A DNA stretch of 64,000 nt from Puccinia triticina (GCF_026914185.1 NC_070558.1:6829501-6893500), one strand, 5' to 3'. Numbered from the stretch's first letter, positions 1-11,655 are shown. Notes: generated from the letters alone by a model not told the origin. Translations and numbers: made by a program.

Positions 1-95
1 TAGGAGGGCGGCGGCGACAGTGGTATGTGGGGTCGAACTGGTCCTTGTGAAAGGGTTTGTGAAACCCGTGCCGCCCGCGGCGCGGGGGTTTTACA
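1..95 (-). repeat. Partial 3' LTR of element A
   Basis: These 95 bp align without gaps to 18,952-19,046, with 6 differences. On the minus strand the LTR begins TGTAAAACC at position 95. The purine-rich AGGGGGGAGAC lies just before it (96-106 on plus), as expected for a polypurine tract. The remaining ~169 bp lie outside the window. Confidence 0.85.
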
Positions 96-429
96 GTCTC
101 CCCCCCTATAACGAGAAGAAGAAAAGGGAGAGGGCCATGCGGTGAGAGGATTGCTGGAATTTAGCGCGGCAAAAGTGTAAAGAAGGGGGTAGGGGGTGAG
201 TCAGAGCATATGTGTAAGGATAACGGGGGGGTTGAGGTGCGGGCCGTTGAGAATAGTCAGCAAGACAGCGACTGGAGGCGGCTAATTGTCAACTTGTGTT
301 ATTGGTTTGTGTCTTTCGGCGGTGTGTTAGATCCGGCGGTTGGGTAGGGGTGATTGGACAAGCGAGGACGGTCGGAAAGGTAGAGTGTAGAGGGATGATT
401 GTCAAATTGGGTGTATGTCGCGGTAGAGG
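96..429 (-). other. 3' untranslated region of element A
   Basis: This stretch lies between the end of the gag frame and the 3' LTR. It has the polypurine tract at its LTR end and no open frame of note. There is no room for pol. Confidence 0.6.
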
Positions 430-1730
430 TCAATAGGCGGAAGTGGTGTGCCGGGTCGGGAGTTTAGCTGTTGGAGCTGTGTGAACCATACCCCGTAAGC
501 ACCTGCCCGCATGGAACTGATGTAGAACCCGGCAGCAAGGCAGACAAGGGAGTACATACCCGATTTCCTCAGAGTCGTCTTCAGAGAATTCCCCTTCTAC
601 TCTATCAAGCAGTGAAGAGTTGAATCCGGGGTGTTGTAGAATTAAGGCCTCACCTTCGGTGAACAACCGGTGCTCCGCATCAAGGATTTCGGCGGTTGCC
701 ATGTAGGCCGCAGAGCCATCATCTGGTGTGGGGGTGCTGGTGCTCATCTTGTTGGTGAGTGAGGATTCAATCTCGTCGAGTGCTGCAATGGCAGCCGCGT
801 GATATTCCTCAAAATCGGTGTCGTCATACATCTCAGCCAATTGTTCTTGCGGTGCCGCTCTGTCGTCAGTAATGGCCGCTACCCCAGCGGGTCGTCCCGT
901 TGGTCGACCCGGCTGTGCCAATCCTGCCCGTGTTCCTGTGCCGTGGGGCTTGGTCCAAGCCCGTGGTGCCACATAGTTGGCTGGTTTGGGCGGCACCACA
1001 AAGGTTGGAGGGATGTCGATGGGTCCGCGGTAGGCTGGTCATGGGCAAGTCCCGGCTGCATTCCCGCAGTACTGTTTACAGTGGTGGCATTTCCCCACCG
1101 AGTCTAGGTAAGAGTGTATTTGCCAGATGTACTCTTCGCGGGGAACGTTGCCTATGTTAGAATTTTGTTGGGATGGTGTGTTGGCGGCTCCCGCCCTCGC
1201 GCGATAAGTCTTCTCTGGAAGGGTGTCATAGCAATTACCCACTCGACGGATGAACTCTTTAAACTTGAATTCTTCGCGCTTGAGGAGGTCCAGTTTATTG
1301 ACTTTGTTCTCCAATTCAGTCGGGAGCCCAAACACCATCCCCTCTGCGAGTTGAAAGTCGGACAAGGTATGCCGCTCAAAGTTGATCATCCGTTGGAGCG
1401 TCCGAGCACGGGTTGCGTACTGACTGAAAGTTTCCGAGTTGAGCATTTTCAAATAACGGACCTCTTTCTGTAAGGCAGTGCACCACTGCAATGGGAGGGC
1501 TGCCTCAAAAAGGTCCTCTTTGACCTCAAGCCAGGTCTTCTCGATCATTTTCTGGGATTCAGCTTGAAAGAACAAGAGCAGATTAGTTTCCGAGATCAGA
1601 CGCCTGATGATGAGGATTTTCTCCCGATCCTTCGTGACATCCTTAGACGTGAAGAAGATTTCCACGCCGTTGATCCACACCAAAAAAGGCTCCACTTTCA
1701 TGTACGGGCCCATATATTTTGGTGCATTGG
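430..1730 (-). pseudogene. gag of element A, distal half (nucleocapsid end)
   Basis: This is the downstream part of the gag frame, continuous with 17,702-18,467 once the CACTA-type insertion and one TGG duplication are removed (15,971 bp, which exactly accounts for the frame change). The residues look like a retrotransposon gag: helical and charged (motifs such as YMGPYMKVEPFLVWINGVEI and RARTLQRMINFE), then a Cys-rich knuckle at 1,039-1,086. The knuckle has spacing C-x2-C-x3-C and a final C, not a canonical CCHC. A TGA at 1,039-1,041 interrupts the frame, which then resumes and runs to 430 with an acidic tail. The stop is most simply explained by CGA to TGA. The product would package element RNA, so it is a structural protein only. 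Confidence 0.75.
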
Positions 1731-2575
1731 CACTACCAAGATGGATGAATTTGCAATGTTGTATATTGATCAATATAGCGTATGTTGATCAATTGATATT
1801 GATCAATTTTTTTTTATTCCTCTTGATACCTTTGTCTGTGTTCCATGTCTCCTTAATGCTCTTCTATAATCTATCTCCTTCCCCTGTATTTGCTTCAAGC
1901 CACAGGAATCTTTTTTTTGTCTGATAACATTCATAAATTTATACATACACCATTCAATTCTACATGAAAAAAATACACTGCAAGGTTTAGGATTAAACCA
2001 GAGTGGCTGAGGGGGATCAATTTTTTTTTCTTTTTTTTTCTTCATTTCAACAATTGATTAGGGTGTTCAAAGTTAACTTGCATAAAATCATAACACCATA
2101 AAATCATAAAATTCTAAGCTGAAAAAATATGTTGCACCCAAGCACTCAAATTAGAGCAACATTTCTAGAATGGTACATATGAAATCATCACTTGAAAGTT
2201 TTATGATTTTATGATTTTATACATTGAAAATTTTATGATTTCAACTTTGAACACCCTTGATGTTATCAGAAGTCTCCAAATCTACTTTTTTTCAAAAAAG
2301 GAAAAACATTGACCCCTGACCTCTATCAGTATCATGATACGATCCTGCACCCATTGCTAATTTGGTTGGTTGAACTTCCTGAAGATATTTCACATCATAC
2401 TTGAAGTGCTACATGCATAGAAGGCCTTTTTGAAATTAGTTTACCATGGTTTAGCATATTGTTGTCAGGTTCTTTTTTTTATCAACTTTTGTTGTCAACC
2501 ACAGATTAATGAGGAATATTTCCACATAAAATTGCATCGGACAATTTTTCTGCATAGAAAACCCAGAAATATGAT
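1731..2575 (+). repeat. Left terminal inverted repeat arm of the CACTA-type element
   Basis: It is the reverse complement of ~17,046-17,698, apart from a MITE at 2,059-2,256 present only here. The outer ~100 bp are nearly identical between arms. Three copies of a TTGATCAA-type palindrome lie within the first ~80 bp. Open frames here are not conserved between the arms. Confidence 0.85.
2059..2256. mobile_element. 198-bp MITE inside the left arm
   Basis: The ends are inverted (GGGTGTTCAAAGTT and AACTTTGAACACCC). The TTGAT direct repeat (2,054-2,058 and 2,257-2,261) is present once in the equivalent uninterrupted stretch of the right arm near 17,365-17,385. The interior is AT-rich and also self-complementary (TAAAATCATAAA and TTTATGATTTTA). 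The superfamily is not assigned. Confidence 0.75.
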
Positions 2576-3230
2576 GTTTGGGGTCACATCCATTATGCAG
2601 CAGCTACAGTCTGATCAGTTCCCAAATATCACTACTTTGGTAGTTTATTGTTGTTTCTGCCACTATATCTCATCCCAGTGTGGGAATCCTTCTGCCATAT
2701 GGTTACTGAAATGGTTGGAGGCCCCTAAAGATTCATCATGTACCTTTAATGACCACAAAACCCCCAAATGTAGCAGCTACAATCTGATCAGTTCCCAAAT
2801 ATCACTACTTTGGTAGTTTCTTGGTGTTTCTGCCACTATGTCTCATCCCAGCGTGGGAATACTTCTGCCATATGGTTACCAAAATGTTTAGAGGCCCCCA
2901 AAGATTCATTATGTACCTTTACTGACCACAAAACCCCCAAATGTAGCAGCTACAGTCTGATCAGTTCCCAAATATCACTACTTTGGTATTTCTTGGTGTT
3001 TCTGCCACTAAGTCTCATCCCAGCGTGAGAATAATTCTGCCATATGGTTACCAAAATATTATATAGCCCCCAACGATTCATTATGTACCTTTACTGACCA
3101 CAAAACGTCCAAATGTAGCAGCTACAATCTGATCAGTCCCCAAATATCACTACTTTGGTAGTTTCTTGGTGTTTCTGCCCCTATATCTCATCCCAGCATG
3201 GGAATACTTCTGCCATATGGTTACAAAAAG
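2576..3230 (-). repeat. 172-bp satellite array, inverted block
   Basis: About four monomers lie in the opposite orientation to the rest of the satellite. Each contains the complement of GGTAACCATATGGCAGAAGG and of the segment around CTGATCAGACTGTAGCTGCT. As part of the left arm it mirrors the outermost monomers of the right array. Orientation flips at ~3,230, next to GGTTACAAAAAGGTACATAA. Confidence 0.85.
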
Positions 3231-5768
3231 GTACATAATGAATCTTTGGGGGGTTGTTAACATTTTGGTAACCATATGGCAGGATTATTCCCACGCTGGG
3301 ATGAGATATAGTGGCAGAAACACCAGGAAACTACCAAAGTAGTGATATTTGGGAACTGATCAGACTGTAGCTGCTACATTTGGGGGCCTTGTGGTGACTT
3401 AAGCTCCATAATGAATCCTTGGGCGCCTTTCAACATTTCGGTAACCATATGGCAGAAGGATTCCCACGCTGGGATGAGATATAGTGGCAGAAACACCAAG
3501 AAACTACCAAAGTAGTGATATTTGGGAACTGATCCGACTGTATCTGCTACATTTGGGGGTCTTGTGGTGACTTAAGGTCCATAATGAATCCTTGGGGGCC
3601 TTTTAACATTTGGGTAACCATACGTCAGAAGGATTCCCTCGCTGGGGTGAGATATATCTCATCCCAGCATGGGAATACTTCTGCCATATGGTTACAAAAA
3701 GGTACATAATGAATCTTTGGGGGGTTGTTAACATTTTGGTAACCAAATGGCAGAATTATTCCCACGCTGGGATGAGATATAGTGGCAGAAACACCAGGAA
3801 ACTACCAAAGTAGTGATATTTGGGAACTGATCAGACTGTAGCTGCTACATTTGGGGGACTTGTGGTGACTTAAGCTCCATAATGAATCCTTGGCCGCCTT
3901 TCAACATTTTGGTAACCATATGGCAGAAGGATTCCCACGCTGGGATGAGATATAGTGGCAGAAACACCAAGAAACTACCAAAGTCATTATATTTGGGAAC
4001 TGATCAGACTGTGGCTGCTACATTTGGGGGTTTTGTGGTGACTAAAGGTACAGGATGAATTATTGGAGGACTGTCAAAATTTTGATAACCATATGGCAGA
4101 AGGATTCCCATGCTGGGATGAGATATAGTGGCAGAAACACCAAGAAACTGCCAAAGTAGTGATTTTGGGAACTGATCAGACTGTAGCTGCTACATTTGGG
4201 GGTTTTGTAGTCGGTCAAGGTACATAATGAATCTTTGGGGGCTTTTTAACATTTTGGTAAACATATGGCAGAATTATTCCCACGCTGGGATGAGATATAG
4301 TGGCAGAAACACCAAGAAATACCAAAGTAGTGATAGTTGGGAACTGATCAGACTGTAGCTGCTACATTTGGGGGTTTTGTGGTCAGTAAAGGTACATAAT
4401 GAATCTTTGGGGCCTCTAAACATTTTGGTAACAATATGGCAGAAGTATTCCCACGCTGGGATGAGATATAGTGGCAGAAACACCAAGAAATAACAAAGTA
4501 GTGATAGTTGGGAACTGATCAGACTGTAGCTGCTACATTTGGGGGTTTTGTGGTCAGTAAAGGTACATAATGAATCTTTGGGGCCTCTAAACATTTTGGT
4601 AACCATATTGCAGAAGTATTCCCACGCTGGGCAGAGATATAGTGGCAGAAACACCAAAAAACTAGCAAAGTTGTTATATTTGGGAACTGATCAGACTTTA
4701 GCTGCTACATTTGGAGGTTTTGTGGTCAGTAAAGGTACACAATGAATCTTTGGGGGCCTTTAAACATTTTTGTAACCATATGGCAGAAGGATTCCCACGC
4801 TGGGATGAGTTATAGTGGCAGAAACACCAAGAAACTACCAAAGTAGTGATATGTGGGAACTAATCAGACTGTAGCTGCTACATTTGGTGGTTTCCTGGTC
4901 ACTAAAGGTACAGAATAAATCTTTGGAGGCCTTTCAACATTAAGGTAACCATACGTCAGAAGGATTCCCACACTGGGATGAGATATAGTGGCAGAAAACC
5001 AAGAAACTACCAAAGTAGTGATATTTGGGAACTCATCAGACTGTAGCTGCTTCATTTGGGGGCCTTGTGGTGAATTAAGCTTTATAATGAATCCTTGGGG
5101 GCCTTTCAACATTTTGGTAACCATATGGCAGAAGGATTCCCACGCTGGGATGAGATATAGTGGCAGAAACACCAAGAAACTACCAAAGTAATGATATTTG
5201 GGAACTGATGAGACTGTAGATGCTACATTTGGGGGTCTTGTGGTGACTTAAGGTCCATAATGAATCCTTGGGGGCTTTTCAACATTAAGGTAACCATACG
5301 TCAGAAGGATTCCCACACTGGGATGAGATATAGTGGCAGAAAACCAAGAAACTACCAAAGTAGTGATATTTGGGAACTCATCAGACTGTAGCTGCTTCAT
5401 TTGGGGGCCTTGTGGTGAATTAAGCTTTATAATTAATCCTCGGGGGCCTTTCAACATTTTGGTAACCATATGGCAGAAGGATTCCCACGCTGGGATGAGA
5501 TATAGCGGCAGAACTGATCAGACTGTAGCTGCTACATTCGGGGGTCTTGTGGTGACTTAAGGTCCATAAAGAATCCTCCGGGGCCTGTCAACATTTTGGT
5601 AACCATATTTCAGAAGGATTCCCACGCTGGGATGAGATATAGTGACAGAAAACCAAGAAACTACCAAAGTAGTGATAGTTGGGAACTGATCAGACTGTAG
5701 CTGCTACGTTTCAGGGTTTTGTGGTGAATAAAGTACATAATGAATCTATGGGGGTCTGCCAACATTTT
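3231..5768 (+). repeat. 172-173 bp satellite array, block 1
   Basis: About 14-15 monomers are arranged head to tail. Successive TAACCATA boxes at 4,773, 4,946, 5,118 and 5,291 give spacings of 173, 172 and 173 bp. Variants recur in blocks. The segment starting at 3,183 is repeated at 3,654 (471-bp offset), including the orientation switch. A two-monomer unit near 4,935 recurs near 5,280 (345-bp offset). Apparent ORFs shift frame at each monomer and are not genes. Confidence 0.9.
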
Positions 5769-6593
5769 TGTCAGCCTTAGAGTCAACACAGTTGACCTAA
5801 AACTGCCTTTTATCTCCATTTTATACCTAAATGCGTTCATATTGTTTTAACCTTAAGAAATAAGGTTGTTTTGACTTCAGATTCTGATTTCTCATGCAAT
5901 TTTGACCCTATTGTTCACCAATCACATTCCAATATGTCCACTCCTTCATAGATTTTGTGGTTTGTGACACGCATGCGCAGCAGCGCCTTGTAGTCGCGCC
6001 TGAGCGCTCCAAACCACATGTACATGTGTGATTATGTCATCCAACTTTGAAAATTTTCGAAGTCAGGATCCCTCATGCAGCTGGAGGATCCACAGACTTC
6101 AGTACACCAGAACCATACCCCAGAGACACCCAGGATCACTAACCAGAGGCCACTTCACTCCCAGTATCACCACAGGATATTGACAGTAAGTACCCTCTTC
6201 TACTGACCTTGTTTCTCTCAGAGGAAACTCTGTTGCTCTTGACTGCTCTCTCCCTGCTTCTGTTTCTCTTTTCTGCTCCAAAAGATCCACAGGTTATCTC
6301 TTGTTAAGACCTTTAAAACCAGAGCAGAGTAGTCAACCTACTTCTGAATCCCACCACCGTTTCCTTGGTGTGAGTGGAGACTGTTGCATCTCTAGCACAA
6401 TTGGCAGCCTACTTTTCCAGGTAGAGCTTGGCCCATATTAAATCATAATTCAAACAGATCAAGTTTCTCTCTTCTCAGTTTCTCTCTTCTATTCCTCTTC
6501 TCTCCACTGCTTGTATTTCTTTATCCCAAGGAATTCAATCAGTGTCCCCCTTTTTCTTGTGTCCTGCTGTCACATAAGAGACTCAGGCTCACA
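5769..6593 (+). mobile_element. Solo LTR of a Ty3/gypsy family inserted in the satellite
   Basis: This 825-bp segment begins TGTCAGCC and ends GGCTCACA, with a 5-bp duplication ATTTT (5,764-5,768 and 6,594-6,598) lying inside a satellite monomer. Both termini, and internal stretches such as CGCATGCGCAG, match the LTR of the gypsy element at 38,253-39,185. It is therefore a solo LTR left by recombination of a member of that family. Confidence 0.85.
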
Positions 6594-8145
6594 ATTTTGG
6601 TAACCATATGTCAGAATGATTCCCACGCTGGGATGAGATATATTGGCAGAAACACCAAGAAACTACCAAAGTTGTTATATTTGGGAACTGACCAGACTTT
6701 AGCTGCTACATTTGAAGGTTTTGTGGTCAGTAAAGGTACATAATGAATCTTTGGGGGCCTGTAAAGATTTTGGTAACCGTATGACAGAAGGATTCCCACT
6801 CTGGGATGAGATATAGTGGCAGGAACACCAAGAAACTACCAAAGTAGTGATATTTGGGAACTGATCAGACTGTAGCGGCTACATTTGGGGGTCTTGTGGT
6901 TACTTAAGGTCCATAATGAATCCTTGGGGGCCTTTCAACATTTTAGTAACCATATGGCAGAAGGATTCTCACACTGGGATGAGATATAGTGGCAGAAACA
7001 CCAAGAAACTACCAAAGTAGTGATATTTGGGAACTGATCCGACTGTATCTGCTACATTTGGGGGTCTTGTGGTGACTTAAGGTCCATAATGAATCCTTGG
7101 GGGCCTTTTAACATTTGGGTAACCATACGTCAGAAGGATTCCCTTGCTGGGGTGAGATATAGTGGCAGAAAACCAAGAAACTACCAAAGTAGTGATATTT
7201 GGGAACTGATCAGACTGTAGCTGCTACATTTGGGGGCCTTGTGGTGACTTAAGCTCCATAATGAATCCTTGGGCGCCTTTCAACATTTCGGTAACCATAT
7301 GGCAGAAGGATTCCCACGCTGGGATGAGATATAGTGGCAGAAACACCAAGAAACTACCAAAGTCATTATATTTGGGAACTGATCAGACTGTAGCTGCTAC
7401 ATTTGGGGGTCTTGTGGTGACTTAAGGTCCACAATGAATCCTTGTGGGCCTGTCAACATTTTGGTAACCATATGTCACAAGGATTCCCACGCTGGGATGA
7501 GATATAGTGGCAGAGACACCAAGAAACTACCAAAGCAGTGATATTTGGGAACTCATCAGACTGTAGCTGCTTCATTTGGGGGTTTTGTGGTGGATAAAGG
7601 TACATAATGAATCTTTGGGGGTCTGCCAAGATTTTGGTAACCATATGGCAGAAGGATTCCCACGCTGGGATGAGATGTAGTGGCAGAAACACCAAGAAAC
7701 TACCAAAGTGGTGATATTTGGGAACTGATCAGACTACAGCTGCTACATTTGGGGGTTTTGTGTTGACTAAATATATATCATGAATCTTTGGGGGCCTGCA
7801 AACATTTTGGTAACCATATGTCAGAAGGATTATCACGCTGGGATGAGATATAGTGGCAGAAACACCAAGAAACTACCAAAGTAGTGATATTTGGGAACTG
7901 ATCAGACTGTAGCTGCTACATTTGAGGGTTTTGTGGTGAGTAAAGGTACATAATGAATCTTTGGGGGCCTGCAAAAATTTTGGTAACCATATGGCAGAAG
8001 GATTCCCACGCTGGGATGAAATATAGTGGCAGAAACACCAAGAAACTACCAAAGTAGTGATATTTGGGAACTGATCAGACTGTAGCTGCTACATTTGGGG
8101 GTCTTGTGGTGACTTAAGGTACATAATGAATCCTTGGGGGCCCGT
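6594..8145 (+). repeat. 172-173 bp satellite array, block 2
   Basis: About nine monomers continue block 1 in the same orientation after the solo LTR. Rare variants near 7,020-7,160 (GATCCGACTGTATCTGC and ACATTTGGGTAACCATACG) are shared with 3,520-3,650. This shows exchange or block duplication within the array. The block ends in the target duplication CCGT of element B. Confidence 0.9.
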
Positions 8146-8987
8146 TGTGGTGACCCATTTGGTTGTCAGCTAGTCAGAAGCAGTCTGCTGCCACCACCAT
8201 CAAGATCAGCAAGATACTCAGCAAGCATCAAGATCTAAAAGCAACCATCAAGATTCTCACTCATCCTCAAGACTTCAAGATCCTCAAGAACTTCCCCTTT
8301 CCCCATCCCTTTCTTATCCTTCAAATTCTTTCCTCCCCCCCACTTCTCCATTCCCATCCCCAAACTACTTCCTTTTATTTCTACTTTCTCCCCTCTCATC
8401 CACTTCCCTTCCATCCTTCTTGGTCCTAACACAGCATCTGCTGTGGATTTATTCTGTGGTTTGTTTGTGATTTCCATTTCATCTTATTCTTCCTCTCTGG
8501 TCCTGCTTTTTCTTTTTCTTTCTCATCTTTCTGTTTCCTCCTTTCTTTTGTGTTGTGTTTTCTTTGTTTTTTTGTTCTCTTCTTTCTTTCTCTCTTCTGT
8601 TTTGTTGTCTGTGCGCGCGTAGCGCGCAGAGGATGTGATGAAATTCATGTGACAGGTCGCCTCCGTGAGTCCAAGTTCGCAGAACTTGGAGGAAGGGAGC
8701 GGTATGCCATTCTGATCCAAGAATAAGGGCATCACCTTTTCGATCATCATCAAGAATCCCGAGTCCAAGTCCTTCATCCAATCCCCCAGTCCCTTCCAGA
8801 ATCCTCACGCATCCAAACCAACACCCGCCGTCGAGACTCCACAGCTCGACGTTACCTCAAAACCACTTCCCCCAGCTATCACTTCGAATCCTCACGACTC
8901 ATTTCTGGACCATCCAAGAGGGCAGTCTCACGACACCTTTTCCCCTTCCAGCGCTGCCACCTGCCTAGCACTGGACGGAGCTCCATA
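8146..8987 (+). repeat. 5' LTR of element B (842 bp)
   Basis: It matches 13,516-14,842 outside the 475-bp insertion there, with scattered substitutions. It contains a long pyrimidine-rich block (8,280-8,600). ORFs inside are short and are not conserved coding sequence. Confidence 0.85.
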
Positions 8988-8989
8988 TT

Positions 8990-9039
8990 TGGTCCCCCAA
9001 GCCGGGATCAAACCAGTGACCTCAAGATTTACAGTCTCG
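8990..9039 (-). promoter_or_regulatory. Extended tRNA-Tyr(GUA)-complementary primer-binding site
   Basis: Starting two bases inside the 5' LTR, the plus strand is complementary to the 3' end of a mature tRNA including the added CCA (TGGTCCCCCAAGCC). On the minus strand it reads through a T-arm (GGTTTGATCCC) and an anticodon arm CGAGA-CTGTAAA-TCTTG with anticodon GTA (9,030-9,032), that is tRNA-Tyr. The match spans ~50 nt, from CCA to the 5' side of the anticodon stem. Beyond that a normal D-arm is not seen. Retroelement primer sites usually match 8-18 nt. There is no intron next to the anticodon, so the source would be processed tRNA. Confidence 0.7.
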
Positions 9040-9623
9040 CACTGTGGTTTTGAGGCGCTTGGCGGTTATTTCTATTTTGATTTTTGGGTTCTTTTCTTTT
9101 GCCTCAATCTTGATCCTCTTTGGAAGGAGAGCTGAAAGTGCTTCTCCTTGATTATCACTCAAATTGACTGATCTCGAGCGTGCTTGGCGAACAATTGGAC
9201 CCGTTAGCTTGTTTCAAGATCCAGACCCTTGCCTGAGGACTCACCCTAGTCACGAACATCAACAATCAAGCCTGTACGGCCTCTTCCCACTCAAAGGATC
9301 GGCGTCTTCCAGCTTGCACACCTCCCCGGTGGGGGTATCTTGCTGTTGGACGGGCCAGAGTTCTCTGCAAAAGCACCAAGTCTCCATTCTCTCAATCAGA
9401 GGCCTAAAGGAAGCTCGGATACAAACTAGCCCTCATTTCAGGCCTTGTCTTCTCTTTCTGATTTTTTAGGTGCTCAGCGGCGGGGCATTGAAGGTGCAAA
9501 AGTAAGTCCCTTTCAAATCAGTAGCACCTCCGAAGCACTACTTCATCATCAAAGCATCATCGCCACCGCTGTGAGCAGCCTCCTTGATTTCCGCTTGTTT
9601 CTTTCTTCAGATCCTCCCTCGCC
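9040..9623 (+). other. Leader of element B with a probable intron (9,502-9,610)
   Basis: The untranslated leader lies between the primer site and the gag ATG. A good intron, GTAAGTCCC to CTTCAG, spans 9,502-9,610 (109 nt), ending 13 bp before the ATG at 9,624. A diverged copy of the same exon-intron-exon segment occurs at ~13,310-13,470 near the 3' end of the element. Confidence 0.55.
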
Positions 9624-9779
9624 ATGGCCAATGTCGCCGCGGATCCTCCTCAAGGGAAGATGGTCAAGATTAATCCTCAAGATAAGGCTTTGAAGTTCAG
9701 CGGATCTAACATCAAGCAGTTTCTGGACAATTGTGAGCTAGCCGCGGAGCTGGAAGGAGCGTTGGATTATGCCAAGGCT

Positions 9780-10884
9780 TGTCAGTGCAAGAATTAGGAG
9801 AACTAAGAGTGTTTTATTTCCATAAGCTCCTTTTTGTTTGCAGGAATGACAAAGTGAAGTTTAACAAAGTGAAAGAACAAAGTGGTGCTCTTACCTAAGA
9901 GCAAGATTGATAGTCTGAAGACTTCTGTGAGGTGAATAGGATGAGGTGTGGAATCAACAAGAGTGCGTCGATGAGTTTATAGGAAAAAAGAGCTGAAGCG
10001 GAGAATTATGAGTGATTGGAGATAGATGGGCAAAGGTTTGAAGAACACAAGCGCGCGCGGAGAAATAAGGACGTTTTTGGTTATTTTAAGTTCTGAAGCG
10101 TAACGAAGATTGGGCAAGAAGAAGTGAAAAGGTGAATTATGTTGTTATGTTTTTAAGATTTTTAGTTTAAGGTCTGTGGTGATAACGGGAATCAGGGTTT
10201 GAGAGTGTGCAAGTTTTGCTTGGATTTATTTGCAGGAAGGAAAGATTGAAAATGAGGCTGGTGTCAACATTTGGGCTGGGCGAACAGGCTCTTTTATAGG
10301 CAAAGTTTGCTGTACTAACAGGTTAGAGACCCGACGAGTCGGGCGTCCTTTCTCGCTGATGTATTCAGGGTTCAGGATGGGATTGCGCCGCACCTGACCA
10401 AGGGTCAGGGTTAGAGGCTGAAACGACGCTGGCCAAGTGTAACAATCCTGTACTGATATTATGGACTAATCTATCAGTCTATCTTATAATCCGGAGTTTA
10501 GTTGTGACGATCATCAATCGGGGTTTTGATGTCATGCGCCTTTGTCATCCTTTTGTTAATCCGGGACGATGACGTGTTGTTCTTATCGTGACGTCATAAG
10601 GTTTTCTCGCATTGATTCTGATTGTTATACTTGTTCTCTTCGGATGTTTGTTCTCTCTTTCCTCTCTTTCCCTATCGGGATATTCTTTGTTACCATTTCC
10701 TCATTCTATTGTTCCGAGTAATTCATTCTCGAAGATAATAGTCTATTAAATATTCATTACATCATCAATCAAACATCGATAACCATATTATATTATCCAA
10801 ATCTACTATCAAGCATCCCGGCGAACTATCCTCTCGGGTAGTTTCATAGCCTCATAGCGAACTGATAGTAGGCTGGCCATCACA
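9780..10884 (-). mobile_element. Solo LTR (1,105 bp) inside gag of element B
   Basis: The segment begins TGTCAGTGC and ends GCCATCACA on plus. It is flanked on both sides by CCAAGGCT (9,772-9,779 and 10,885-10,892), which is longer than the usual 4-6 bp duplication. On minus it carries CCTATAAAAGAG (complement near 10,290-10,305), a plausible TATA box, so minus is the likely orientation. Joining the flanks restores the gag frame. It contains no coding capacity. A related start (GCAAGAACTAAGAGTG) appears near 21,620. Confidence 0.65.
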
Positions 10885-11186
10885 CCAAGGCTGCGGTAAG
10901 TAAGATTTTTGGTGTATTATTAGTTTTTTGGGACAGGGCTGGTTTCATGGTTTAGCAACAGCGCGAGTTTCCTCTTGGTTTGGAAGCTTACAGTTTAGGA
11001 AGCTTTCCGCACTTGGTTTCACAACCTGACAGTCAGGTCGGCTCTTTTGTTGAATTGGGAGAGACGCGCACGATTCTCAGCACACTCAATGGCTACAAGC
11101 CGCCTGACTGGACCAAACTCAAGGCCGCCATGATCTCTCACTGGGGCAAGCTTGATACGGCGCTGTACACTCAGCGCGACTTGGAG

Positions 11187-11655
11187 CAAGGGTGAAAGCG
11201 CTGCGCTTCAAAAAGCGCAGCGCAGCGTGAAGCGCAGCGGTTTTGGTGGCCGCTGCGCTGCGCTGAAAGTAGCGGCCCCGCCCGCTGCGCTACCGCTTTT
11301 TGGGTCTGGCAAGAAGCAGGGACCCGCTACTTTCAGCGGTAGCGCAGCGGAACCATCGCTGCGCTACCGCTTTTTGAGCTGGCCGCGTAGCGCTCCCCCG
11401 CTGCCAGCCAAAAAAGCGCAGCGCAGCGCAAAGCGCAGCTGTTTTGGTGGCCGCTGCGCGCCACTGAAAGGAGTGGCCCCGCCCGCTGCGCTACCGCTTT
11501 TTGGGTCGGGAAAAAAGCGGGGCCTCGCTATTTTCAGCGGTAGCGCAGCGGGACTGGCGCTGCGCTACCGCTTTTTGGGCTGACCGCGCAGCGGTCCCCC
11601 GCTGCGCTGCGCTAAAAGACCGCTTTTTTGTAGCGCAGCGCAGCGTTTCAGCCTT
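11187..11655. mobile_element. hAT-type foldback MITE (469 bp) in gag of element B
   Basis: It begins CAAGGGTGAAAGCGC and ends GCGTTTCAGCCTT. It is flanked by ACTTGGAG and GCTTGGAG (7 of 8 identical). The interior is built of GCTGCGCTACCGC-type repeats in both orientations. Its removal with one duplication (477 bp) preserves the gag frame. ORFs here (for example 143 codons) are products of the repeats. Confidence 0.75.

Noticed and set aside
2430..7695. Many ORFs of 60-130 codons in the satellite blocks
   Set aside because: They are phase accidents of a 172-173 bp monomer; the period is not a multiple of three and the frames break at each monomer.
8990..9075. A complete tRNA-Tyr gene on the minus strand
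   Set aside because: The match includes CCA, lacks a normal D-arm and 5' acceptor strand, and abuts an LTR, so it is a primer-binding site.
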